Source of the DNA: Bacillus sp. S/N-304-OC-R1
GTDB lineage: Bacteria > Bacillota > Bacilli > Bacillales > Cytobacillaceae
DNA length: 64,000 nucleotides
Assembly: GCF_019749375.1 (NCBI RefSeq)
Contig: NZ_JACWFE010000014.1
Coordinates: forward strand, 46,544 to 110,543
Direction of reading: 5' to 3'
In this document: one piece after another, positions 1-7,695 of the stretch
How the letters are laid out: each line of letters opens with the position of its first letter
How positions within the stretch are numbered: position 1 is the stretch's first letter
Program-made: the position numbers and the translations under genes
The notes under the pieces: model-generated
Told to the model about the DNA's origin: nothing
What the model saw: only the letters and a program-made list of their open reading frames with translations
The model's database searches: none

Positions 1-587
1 TAGAAGATGATTATGATGGAGAGTTTTGTTATCGGAATAAACCTGTTCCTGCCCTACAAGGCCTGTCACCAGATGCAAATGTTTTTTATCTTGGAGGTTT
101 CTCTCAAGCGTTAATGCCGGATATTTGCATTCATTACTTAGTACTTCCCCCTTCATTGGTGGATACTTATTACCAACTACGATCACAGCTTTTTATGGAA
201 CAGTCTTCCTCGCGTGTTTTTCAACGGACCTTACAGCTATTCATGGAACAAGGGCACTTTGAACGTCACATCCGAAAAATGAGGAATATTTATCAAAAGA
301 AACATGACTGCCTTATCCAGTCGATTGAAACGTATATGGGCAGCCGTGTCCAAGTGATCGGAAAGAATGCTGGCTTTTATATTTTACTGCAAGTACACAG
401 CGATAAATCAGAAAGGGAATTGCTGCAAAGGGCAATTGATTCAGGAATCAGAATCTCCTCAACCTCTTTTACATGGCTGAACACTAAAGAAACAGACTCT
501 AAAGAATTCCTTATAGGGTTTTCAGGAATTGAGCTTGAAAAGATAGAAGAAGGAATTAAAGTGTTAAGCGAAGCTTGGTTTGGATAA
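1..587 (+). CDS. MocR/PdxR-type regulator, C-terminal aminotransferase-like part (partial)
   Basis: The reading frame is open from base 3 and its start lies before the window. The protein reads EDDYDGEF, then PALQGLSPDANVFYLGGFSQ, which matches the PLP-fold half of GntR/MocR regulators (family knowledge: a winged-helix N-terminus fused to a type I aminotransferase domain, often controlling PLP or aminotransferase genes). In this family the motif is normally GTFSK or GSFSK, with the lysine holding PLP. Here the codon is CAA and the residue is Gln, so the Schiff-base lysine is missing. The C-terminus EGIKVLSEAWFG is normal for the family. A terminator-like hairpin follows. The class is clear; the target genes cannot be inferred, and PLP-dependent sensing may be lost. 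Confidence 0.85.
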   Translation, partial: EDDYDGEFCYRNKPVPALQGLSPDANVFYLGGFSQALMPDICIHYLVLPPSLVDTYYQLRSQLFMEQSSSRVFQRTLQLFMEQGHFERHIRKMRNIYQKKHDCLIQSIETYMGSRVQVIGKNAGFYILLQVHSDKSERELLQRAIDSGIRISSTSFTWLNTKETDSKEFLIGFSGIELEKIEEGIKVLSEAWFG

Positions 588-601
588 CTAATTTTAATGA
601 A

Positions 602-644
602 GGGAGGTGCCCTAAAGGTAACTTTAGTGGCTCCCCCTTTTTTG
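602..644 (+). terminator. Rho-independent terminator after the MocR-like gene
   Basis: A G-rich left arm with CTAAAG pairs through a GTAA loop with CTTTAG and a C-rich right arm, followed by a run of T. There are two mismatches and one bulge in the outer stem. Confidence 0.65.
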
Positions 645-828
645 TATAATTCTAGGCAAAAGGTGATGCTCCGATAATGATTTTTAATGTTTCTCTCCCC
701 CTTGCTTTATCGCATTGAATATCTCCCACATCAGATCTTCTTTTAGAAGATAATTTTTCTAACTAGCAATAAGTTAGCAACAAATTTTTAGTAAACTAGT
801 TTTTAGGAAAGCGAAAGGAACGAATTTC

Positions 829-1497
829 ATGAACAAAACCATTTTGATTATAGAGGATGAAGACTCCATTGCGGATATATTGGCATATGCACTACGAAAG
901 GAGGGATTTTCCGTCCTTGCAGCCTCTACTGGAAAAGGAGCATTGGATAGACTTCAAGGAACAGAAATTGATTTAATAATTCTAGATTTAATGTTGCCTG
1001 ACACAACGGGCTTTGAGCTGTGCAAAAAAATAATGGCAATTAGCAATGTGCCGATTCTCATGCTGACTGCCCGCGATGACATTGTTGACAAAATTTTAGG
1101 GCTTGAGCTAGGTGCCGATGATTATATGACAAAGCCATTTGATATTCGTGAACTCATTGCTCGTGTAAAGACTTTGCTTCGCCGGCAGCCGAGGGAGTCT
1201 TTATACAGCTTTTTAATAGTAAATGAGTGTATTAAGATTGACCCCCGTTCCCATTCCGTTTTCAAGAATAACGAAACTGTTACCTTGAAGCCGAAGGAAT
1301 ATGAGCTTTTATTATTATTTACTCAACATAAAAATCGTGTTTTTACCCGCGAAGAAATTTTAGACACCGTATGGGCCATGGATTTTGACGGTGGACTCCG
1401 CACTGTGGATGTTCATGTTCAAAGAATTCGCAAAAAATTAGATCCTTCCATTATTGAAACCGTATTTGGAACTGGCTATAAAATGAAGGGACTTTAA
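829..1497 (+). CDS. OmpR/PhoB-family response regulator
   Basis: This 222-residue protein has a receiver domain (about 1-118) with the acidic cluster EDED near residue 10, the phosphoacceptor Asp53 in ILDLMLPD and the conserved Lys in MTKPF. A winged-helix DNA-binding domain (about 130-222) follows, with the typical KEYELLLLF and RTVDVHVQRIRKKL segments. The stop codon is three bases before the ATG of the sensor kinase, so the two are co-transcribed. A ribosome-binding site (AAAGGAA) precedes the ATG. Its regulated genes are unknown; the adjacent lipoprotein is the obvious candidate (inference). Confidence 0.93.
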   Translation: MNKTILIIEDEDSIADILAYALRKEGFSVLAASTGKGALDRLQGTEIDLIILDLMLPDTTGFELCKKIMAISNVPILMLTARDDIVDKILGLELGADDYMTKPFDIRELIARVKTLLRRQPRESLYSFLIVNECIKIDPRSHSVFKNNETVTLKPKEYELLLLFTQHKNRVFTREEILDTVWAMDFDGGLRTVDVHVQRIRKKLDPSIIETVFGTGYKMKGL

Positions 1498-1500
1498 TAT

Positions 1501-2997
1501 ATGAAATGGACAATTCGACGAAAATTTCTCATTGGGTTTATGATTCTATTTTCATTTTCTGCCCTCGTGTTTAATGAATTACTGGCAAAAACAATCGAAA
1601 ATAATACGGCTAATTTTATTAAAAACGAACTAACAAAGCAGCAGTATACTTCGAAAGAATATATTAAACAGTTTTCTGAATTACACAAAGGTGATGATGA
1701 CCTCTTTGTTAAATATGGCAGTACCATCGCTCAAGTATTAAGCAAGATGCATGCCCAAAGCGTTGCTCTATACAAAACAGATGGGGCTTTTTTATACGAG
1801 GCAGTTCCAATTGACAAACCGTTGTTAATGGAAAATCAAAAATACGAGCATGATGTGAATAAAACGAGCAGCACTGAACTGCAGCAAGCATTCCAGAACA
1901 AAGCTGCATACACACCAAAAAAGTTGGAAAAGGGAACCATTATTTACTTTGCCTATCCCGTCTATATCCAAGACAAATTCTATGGGGTCGTTCGGTTTAC
2001 GGGTGACTACTCGGAGCTGTTCGATCATAATCAGAAGCTCTTAAATAGCTTCAAACTTCTCACGATTTTTTTATTTATTGGAGTATTTATTATCTCTTTA
2101 CTTTTAACGAATCAAATTATTAAGCCGCTCCGATATTTAACAATTGCTGCAAAACGAATGGCCAGTGGCGACTACAACGAAATTTCAAATCAAAAAACAT
2201 CGGATGAAATCGGTGAACTATCAAGCCAATTTCAGCATATGCAAAACGAAATCCGTTTACATATTGAAAAAATTCAAGAGGAAAAAGAAAAAGTATTGCT
2301 TCTAGAACAGAAACGAACTAACTTTTTCAACAATGTAACACATGAACTAAAAACACCACTTGCAACTATTTCAGGATACGCCCAAATTATCGGTGATCAG
2401 GACTTTAATGATGCCATTTTCCTGCAAAAGGCAGCATCTAAAATACATTCTGAAAGTGAACGTCTAAATGAAATGGTGACACAATTACTGTCCTTCTCAA
2501 AATCACAAGTGTCAGGTATTTGTAAAGACATGGAAGTGTTTGATCTATTGCCGTTGATTCAATCTATTTGTGAGGATATGGAGTTGAAAGCAAGAAAATA
2601 TGCAATGGCTATCGAGATAAAGGGCAAATCCTACTTCGTTAAAGCGTATCGTGATGATATGCGTCAGGTAATCATTAACGTTATCGATAATGCGATTAAG
2701 CACGGAAAAGCTAACCGATCAATTCGCATTTTGGTAGACGAAAAAATAATCATTTCAAACGATTGTGATCAGATCCCTTCACAAATTTTGGAACAAGCAT
2801 TTGAACCTTTTATTCACGAACATAGAAAAGATAGTCACGGCTTAGGACTTTTCATCTGCAAGCAAATCCTTGAACAATATGATGGAGCAATATCTTTACA
2901 TTACGAAAATAACGAAGCAAGAATTGAAATTTCATTTCCTCTCTGGCAACAAGTCGGAAACAACTCATCACAAGTTAGCAATAGACCTGGACTATGA
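1501..2997 (+). CDS. Sensor histidine kinase, partner of the preceding regulator
   Basis: This 498-residue membrane kinase has one transmembrane segment near residues 8-28, an extracytoplasmic sensor region to about 185, a second membrane segment at about 187-207, a HAMP linker beginning IKPLRYLTIAAKRM, and a dimerisation helix with the phosphoacceptor His281 in VTHELKTPL. The ATPase domain carries an N-box (DNAIKHG) and a G-box (SHGLGLFICKQ). It is the second gene of a regulator-kinase-lipoprotein cassette. Ligand unknown: the sensor region shows no motif I recognise. Confidence 0.93.
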   Translation: MKWTIRRKFLIGFMILFSFSALVFNELLAKTIENNTANFIKNELTKQQYTSKEYIKQFSELHKGDDDLFVKYGSTIAQVLSKMHAQSVALYKTDGAFLYEAVPIDKPLLMENQKYEHDVNKTSSTELQQAFQNKAAYTPKKLEKGTIIYFAYPVYIQDKFYGVVRFTGDYSELFDHNQKLLNSFKLLTIFLFIGVFIISLLLTNQIIKPLRYLTIAAKRMASGDYNEISNQKTSDEIGELSSQFQHMQNEIRLHIEKIQEEKEKVLLLEQKRTNFFNNVTHELKTPLATISGYAQIIGDQDFNDAIFLQKAASKIHSESERLNEMVTQLLSFSKSQVSGICKDMEVFDLLPLIQSICEDMELKARKYAMAIEIKGKSYFVKAYRDDMRQVIINVIDNAIKHGKANRSIRILVDEKIIISNDCDQIPSQILEQAFEPFIHEHRKDSHGLGLFICKQILEQYDGAISLHYENNEARIEISFPLWQQVGNNSSQVSNRPGL

Positions 2998-3028
2998 TAA
3001 TCATGTACTGAAAAAGGAGGAAAAATGA

Positions 3029-4132
3029 ATGAAAAAAAAATTCCAAGGTCTAGCAGTGATAACATTAGTAGGGTTTGTTGCAGCAGGGTGTTCATTAACA
3101 GGGAAAGCAGATATGCAAAAAACGGTCACAATCAATGATAATGTACAACTTGAAAGCTCCCTAGCTGATAGTTCTTTAGCAGTGACGCATGAAAAATCAG
3201 TCAAACTACCAATAAAAGCTGATTACACTGGATTTCATGGCGACAAGATTTATTTCAATCAGGACGGCGGGGCTCACCTTATAAATACAGAAACCCTAGT
3301 CAAAAAGAAGCTTGCAGATAAACCATTTTTCGCCGTATCAGAAAATGGGAACCGTGCTCTATCATTAGTTAATCAAAAAATCTATGTGCTGGATTTTCAA
3401 ACCAACTCCGAAAAATTAATTGGACATGGAACGGAAACGTATCCATATTATTTTGCAGATGCTGATGGAAAAGAAGTAATTCATGTTGAAAGTGGAGAAC
3501 AAATTAAGGTCCATGTCATGAATGTAGACACATCGGAAGCCAAGACTTGGGAAATGAATAAGTGGTTTGAGACAAATAATTTCACTTTAACATCTGTTAA
3601 AAAAGATGAAAACGGCATTTATGTGGCAGCACAATCTAAAGAGCATGGCAAAGGACTCTATCATCTGGACTATAACGATAAGCTCAAAGTGATCTCAACA
3701 TTGGCAGACATAAACTCAATGGATTATTATGATTTCATCGGACCAAACCAAATTATTTTTAGCGATTTGTACAAAGGCAAATCGGGAGTCTTCCTTATGA
3801 ATTTACAATCAAATGAAGTAACACAGCTAGTGGCAGGAGGTAAAGACGAAGAGGGAATATGGGTGCCATTTTACAAATTATCACCGGACCATAGCAAAAT
3901 CCTATTCGACACCCCTGTACAAGTCGAAAATGAATATAAAACGAATGTCTACATGGCAGAACTCGAAAATAATAAAATTAAAAATACCGTACGCATCTTA
4001 GAAAACGCTGACCTTTATGCAGTCATTTCGCTCACAGGCTCTTGGAGCGCTAATTCCAAAACTGCCTACATTAGCACATCCAAACCAGGAGACCCAAACA
4101 TTCATACGGTTGAAATATTTAATCTTCAATAG
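3029..4132 (+). CDS. Lipoprotein with beta-propeller-like repeats
   Basis: This 367-residue protein starts with a lipoprotein signal peptide ending in the lipobox VAAGC, so it should be processed by signal peptidase II and anchored outside the membrane. The rest resembles TolB/WD40-like propeller proteins: repeated strands such as PYYFADADGKEVIHVESGE and KLSPDHSKILFDTPVQ. No catalytic motif is visible. It lies 31 bases after the kinase gene with an AAAGGAGGAAAA ribosome-binding site, so it is probably the last gene of the same operon and could act as an accessory sensor or an output of the kinase. That role is inference. Confidence 0.8.
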   Translation: MKKKFQGLAVITLVGFVAAGCSLTGKADMQKTVTINDNVQLESSLADSSLAVTHEKSVKLPIKADYTGFHGDKIYFNQDGGAHLINTETLVKKKLADKPFFAVSENGNRALSLVNQKIYVLDFQTNSEKLIGHGTETYPYYFADADGKEVIHVESGEQIKVHVMNVDTSEAKTWEMNKWFETNNFTLTSVKKDENGIYVAAQSKEHGKGLYHLDYNDKLKVISTLADINSMDYYDFIGPNQIIFSDLYKGKSGVFLMNLQSNEVTQLVAGGKDEEGIWVPFYKLSPDHSKILFDTPVQVENEYKTNVYMAELENNKIKNTVRILENADLYAVISLTGSWSANSKTAYISTSKPGDPNIHTVEIFNLQ

Positions 4133-4200
4133 GACAACGGGACGGGTTCACTGTCCCACTCGATCAAATTTGAAACCAAGTTTCCTTGCACCAAGATACA

Positions 4201-4250
4201 CAAAATAGAGTAGGAATCCAAGCGTTAAGCGAAGCTTGGTTTGGATCATG
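4201..4250 (+). pseudogene. 3'-end fragment of a second MocR-like gene copy
   Basis: Read in frame, this stretch gives GIQALSEAWFGS and a stop, nearly identical to the C-terminus GIKVLSEAWFG of the MocR-like gene at 1-587. At DNA level 4212-4246 matches 551-585 with about three mismatches, and 23 bases in a row (563-585 and 4224-4246) are identical. It is the tail of a MocR-like gene without its body, on the far side of the two-component cassette. Confidence 0.75.
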
Positions 4251-4257
4251 ATTGGAC

Positions 4258-4289
4258 AAAAAGGCCTTTTTTTAGAAAGGTGCCTTTTT
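4258..4289. terminator. Bidirectional terminator hairpin
   Basis: AAAAAGGC at 4258-4265 is complementary to GCCTTTTT at 4282-4289, with A- and T-rich flanks. It can end the lipoprotein operon on the plus strand and minus-strand transcripts from the acetyltransferase side. Confidence 0.7.
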
Positions 4290-4301
4290 GAAATTAGGCA
4301 G

Positions 4302-4463
4302 TTAATTTTTGATAAACACTGAGTATTCTATTGGATGTTGGAATCCTAGACTCCCTGCGAATTTTTTCGATGCCATATTATGAATATCACAATCCCAGCG
4401 TGGTGGAAGTTCCGTTTTTGCCATTTTCCAGCAGGTAAAAGGCTTTAGTAAAATGATTCATAA
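4302..4463 (-). pseudogene. C-terminal remnant of a GNAT acetyltransferase
   Basis: The minus strand has an open frame without a usable start that ends in a TAA at 4302-4304. It reads KPFTCWKMAKTELPPRW, then DCDIHNMASKKFAGSLGF, then a Tyr-Ser-Val-Phe tail. The pattern W-D/N-C-x(5-8)-A/S-x(5-7)-A-x-x-L-G-F followed by an aromatic tail is how GNAT proteins of the GNAT_acetyltran type end. The N-terminal two thirds are absent, so it is a fossil gene end. Confidence 0.6.
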
Positions 4464-4510
4464 TTTTTCCTTCTCCTTTTTATTTTTTGTTACCTTTGAA
4501 TCAGGTATTG

Positions 4511-5380
4511 CTAAGCCTGTGATGTAATAGGGTGCTTAAATTGTTCTGGAAATTTGAGATTGCCAGTATTCCGAACAAAAAGGACATTTTCACTCTCGTA
4601 TTTTTCCATTTGGACACCCTTTGCATCAGTCGTAAAGTGAAGGATAACTTTAGTAGTTTCTTCTGCAGCCAACTGATCAATAATTTGTATTAGATCAGGC
4701 TGCCCGACCGAGATAATATCATAAACATGGAGATTGGAGCCCTCTGATTGACATATCACTATTGTATTCAGATTTTCAAGGTAATAGAAATCATGTGTAA
4801 AAACCTTCAACGCATAGAACATTAGTAATTCTTCAGTAGCTGAAGTCGCAAATGAAGCTGAAACAGGCGCTCTTTTTTTCGCAAACTGATAGATAAACTC
4901 TAAGTCTTCCTCTCTTGTTCCGTCTAAACTCTTAATGCATTTCTTCTTTCCTCTATAAGAATATGGAATAGAATATAAGGTTTCATTCATTCGCTTAAAG
5001 CCAAACTTCGGATAATAATCTAATACCGTCTGATTGGCAAACAGATACATGACATCAATATGGCTGAAATCCTTGAGGACTTTTTCCATTAGGACTCTTG
5101 AATAACCACGGTTTTGGTACTGCTTATCTGTCATGACGGTGCCAATCTGAATGGCTTGAACTGATCGATTGTTAATTATTAATTGAATGATGTTAACTGA
5201 CACATTAGCGACAATCTTTCCATTTTGCATAAGAGAATACGGCTGATATTTCTCAGTCCAATATCCTAACTTATACCAATCCTCAAATTCGATACCAAAT
5301 GTATTTATGGCCAGCTCGTTAAAGCTTTTTCTTAACTCCATATCACCTTTATAATTTTTTACAAACACAGCTGATTCCAT
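4511..5380 (-). CDS. GNAT family N-acetyltransferase
   Basis: This is a 289-residue protein if started at the ATG giving MESAVFVKNYKGD, which has an AGGGGAAA ribosome-binding site; an in-frame upstream ATG adds 19 residues without a good site. The acetyl-CoA region is visible as QIGTVMTDKQYQNRGYSRVL (motif A, about residues 75-95), followed by LFANQTVLDYYPKFGFKR. The C-terminal 130 residues form an extra domain of the kind found in two-domain GNATs. Substrate unknown. The gene is transcribed away from the next GNAT gene at 5556, and the two share an upstream region. Confidence 0.85.
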   Translation of the reverse strand: MESAVFVKNYKGDMELRKSFNELAINTFGIEFEDWYKLGYWTEKYQPYSLMQNGKIVANVSVNIIQLIINNRSVQAIQIGTVMTDKQYQNRGYSRVLMEKVLKDFSHIDVMYLFANQTVLDYYPKFGFKRMNETLYSIPYSYRGKKKCIKSLDGTREEDLEFIYQFAKKRAPVSASFATSATEELLMFYALKVFTHDFYYLENLNTIVICQSEGSNLHVYDIISVGQPDLIQIIDQLAAEETTKVILHFTTDAKGVQMEKYESENVLFVRNTGNLKFPEQFKHPITSQA

Positions 5381-5555
5381 TATTGTTTCCCCTGCCCAAC
5401 CGCATGAAATAGTTTTTCTACCAGACTCTATACACATAAAATATTCATATAATTAAAGTTAATATTTGTCAATGAATTCACTAGAAATGATTGAATTCGT
5501 ATTACCATATAATTTAGTGTCAAAATATGGGGAAAACCAAAGGGAGGATTAAATT

Positions 5556-6101
5556 TTGGAGCTAGCAAATACTTTTCCTGTTTTAGAAACAGAGCGATTA
5601 TATTTACGAGAGGTTACTGAAAATGACGCAGCCAGTTTAATGGCCTATCTTTCAGATCCAGAAGTGATGAAATACTTTGGAATGGAGCCCTTTCAAAACA
5701 AAAAGGAAGCATTGGAAGAAATCCAGTGGTATAAGGATATTTATACGAACAAAACGGGAATACGCTGGGGAATAACCTTAAAGGGACAAGATAAGGTCAT
5801 TAGAAGCTGCGGTTTTCTTAATATATCTCCAAGACACTCCCGAGCGGAGATTGGAGCAGAGCTGTCAAAAGACTATTGGAGAAGGGGCATCATGTCCGAG
5901 GCACTAACTGCTATCATTGGATACGGTTTTCAGGACCTTGGTCTTATGAGAATTCAAGCATTAATCGAACCCCCAAATACTCCATCAATCCAATTATTTG
6001 AAAGCAAAGGATTTATACGCGAAGGCCTTCTGCGAAAATATGAATATACTTGCGGGAAATTTGATGATTTGTATATGTATTCGTTGTTGAAGACTGATTA
6101 G
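5556..6101 (+). CDS. RimJ/RimL-like N-acetyltransferase
   Basis: This 181-residue protein belongs to the RimJ/RimL branch of GNAT (family knowledge: N-terminal acetylation of ribosomal proteins or acetylation of small molecules). It has LETERLYLREVTENDAASL at the start, the acetyl-CoA loop AEIGAELSKDYWRRGIMSEAL (about 95-115), and NTPSIQLFESKGFIREG at the end. The start is TTG, supported by AGGGAGG eight bases upstream; no ATG fits the conserved N-terminus. A perfect hairpin at 6121-6148 ends the transcript. Confidence 0.88.
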   Translation: MELANTFPVLETERLYLREVTENDAASLMAYLSDPEVMKYFGMEPFQNKKEALEEIQWYKDIYTNKTGIRWGITLKGQDKVIRSCGFLNISPRHSRAEIGAELSKDYWRRGIMSEALTAIIGYGFQDLGLMRIQALIEPPNTPSIQLFESKGFIREGLLRKYEYTCGKFDDLYMYSLLKTD

Positions 6102-6120
6102 ATAGTGATTTGACTTGAAA

Positions 6121-6148
6121 TGACCGTTATTTTTTAAGATAACGGTCA
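6121..6148 (+). terminator. Terminator-like perfect hairpin
   Basis: A perfect 10-bp stem, TGACCGTTAT with ATAACGGTCA, encloses an 8-base loop and is followed by a T-rich stretch. Its stem resembles that of the tandem repeats just downstream. Confidence 0.65.
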
Positions 6149-6184
6149 CTTTAACTTTATTTTGGGTAGATAACAGTAGCTAGG

Positions 6185-6455
6185 ACCTTGATGACGGTCA
6201 ACTCTACTCTCTAATTCTATTCCACTTGGCCGTCATTTCACTTATGACGGACAAATCTACTCTCGTTCCTCTTCCACTTGGCCGTCATCTCACTTATGAC
6301 GGTCAACTCAGCACTCGATATTCCACCACTTGGCCGTCATCTCACTCATGACGGACAAATCTGCTCTTGGTCCTCCAACACTTGGCCGTCATCACTCTTG
6401 CGACAGTCAACTCGGCTTTGAAACTACCGTAGCTTGACCATTATCACAACAATAT
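6185..6455. repeat. Tandem array of 52-bp hairpin repeats
   Basis: The core CTTGGCCGTCAT begins at 6225, 6277, 6329 and 6381, exactly 52 bases apart, and a decayed fifth copy (CTTGACCATT) starts at 6433, again 52 bases on. A partial unit precedes the first. In each unit GCCGTCAT is followed after about 7 bases by ATGACGG(T/A)C, so every unit can form a short hairpin. Between hairpins the sequence is C/T-rich and variable. No ORF crosses it. It is a noncoding tandem repeat of unknown role between two gene 3' ends. Confidence 0.85.
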
Positions 6456-6502
6456 GATGGATTGCTCTCAATAATAACTGCCTCTAAGAGTGGTATCTTT
6501 AC

Positions 6503-7408
6503 TCATTCATAGTAAGTCCACTGCTTAGTCCCGATTCTATCAAAATTTTTTAATAAAATCCTTCTCATAGTCCTTTTTTCTTTTATTCCCCCACACCAAT
6601 CGTAAATAATATTAGTGCTAACTTTTTCGTCAGGAAAGAGAATCCTATATTCCCTTACACTTCGTAAAATAGCCGCTGAAATCAGTTCCTTCTGGTCGCA
6701 ATCACCACAGTGACAATAATAGCCTTGAATTGTAAACGAAAATGAACCGCAGACTTTGCAAATAACTCCTTTCTTCAGTTGCTCGTATTCATAAGGCGGT
6801 AATAATGTATAGGGGTTTTCATTAATATGAAGTGAAATGAGCTGGTCAGCTAGTTTTTTATGCCATTGTGCTAGTTTTGTAAATGTCGAGTCTACTTTGT
6901 TTAAATATTTCTTTATTTGTGTTGGAAAAATAAAAGGGTTGTCCAAGGGGGCTTTGTATAGGGTGAACTCCGGATTAATAAAAACTACTTTTGCTTCAAT
7001 AGGGAGGTTGCAGCCTAAATTTTGCAGCAATTGGCGGAGGAGGGATTCACTTCGGGTTAATTGGAATAGCGGATTATTATATTCATATTTAGGCACCTTA
7101 TACAATCGATCTGATTCCAAGTAATAATCACCTTCAAAATTTTTCACCTCATAAAGGTAAATTTTATCCGAAGCAATAATTAAAGTGTCTATTTGAAACA
7201 AGGTATTGTTAAACTTAAGCAGCAGGTCATTAACTATGAAACAATCACCTTGAAGCCTTTCTGTTAAAGCATCAAACATCACTTCTCCTTCATAGCCTTT
7301 TTGAAGACTTACATAATGCTGTCTGTCTTTTTCAGACAAATTCATTCTTTTGTCTAAGATTCGTGAAATGATTAGTTTTTGAGGTTCCGTCCTAGATTTA
7401 TAGGCCAC
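6503..7408 (-). CDS. NERD domain protein
   Basis: This 301-residue protein carries a NERD (nuclease-related) domain at about residues 35-150: GYEGEVMFDAL, then FQIDTLIIASDKIYLYEVKNF, which holds the E-x-K and D of a PD-(D/E)xK-like fold. The C-terminus has a zinc-ribbon-like pattern (CKVCG, then CHCGDC) at about 215-240. NERD proteins are widespread in Bacillus and their function is not settled; a nuclease role is inferred from the fold. The start is GTG with an AAAGGA site somewhat far upstream. It is convergent with the repeat array. Confidence 0.85.
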   Translation of the reverse strand: MAYKSRTEPQKLIISRILDKRMNLSEKDRQHYVSLQKGYEGEVMFDALTERLQGDCFIVNDLLLKFNNTLFQIDTLIIASDKIYLYEVKNFEGDYYLESDRLYKVPKYEYNNPLFQLTRSESLLRQLLQNLGCNLPIEAKVVFINPEFTLYKAPLDNPFIFPTQIKKYLNKVDSTFTKLAQWHKKLADQLISLHINENPYTLLPPYEYEQLKKGVICKVCGSFSFTIQGYYCHCGDCDQKELISAAILRSVREYRILFPDEKVSTNIIYDWCGGIKEKRTMRRILLKNFDRIGTKQWTYYE

Positions 7409-7654
7409 ATTACAACATCCTTTCTAAATTATTCTACTCCAATTCAATCATAATAGAAATTCCTCAGCATGTGTCGTATTCTTCGTGAATTCTGTATTAC
7501 TTTTCATAGGGCAAGGAGACTCTCGCCTTGCCCGACTGATTATCCAATATCCATAATGTCGATAAAATATTGCCTAAAGATTTCTTCTAAGGGGACTACA
7601 AGCAGATTATATAGATATTTATATATGAATTTATCAATTCCTCCTTTCTATGCT
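7409..7654. other. Intergenic region with one GC-rich hairpin
   Basis: No gene found. A hairpin GGGCAAGG / CCTTGCCC lies at about 7509-7533 but has no T-run on either side, so I do not call it a terminator. The rest is AT-rich. Confidence 0.5.
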
Positions 7655-7692
7655 TTTTTTAAAAAAAACCAGGAGAAATGTCCCCCGGTCCA
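7655..7692 (-). terminator. Terminator of the Vga-type ABC-F gene
   Basis: On the minus strand ACCGGGGGA pairs fully (two G-U pairs) with TCTCCTGGT and is followed by eight T. It lies directly after the stop codon of the gene at 7696. Confidence 0.8.
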
Positions 7693-7695
7693 AAA

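Noticed and set aside
6185..6455. CRISPR array
   Set aside because: Units are 52 bases long, related throughout, carry internal hairpins, and no cas gene is near.
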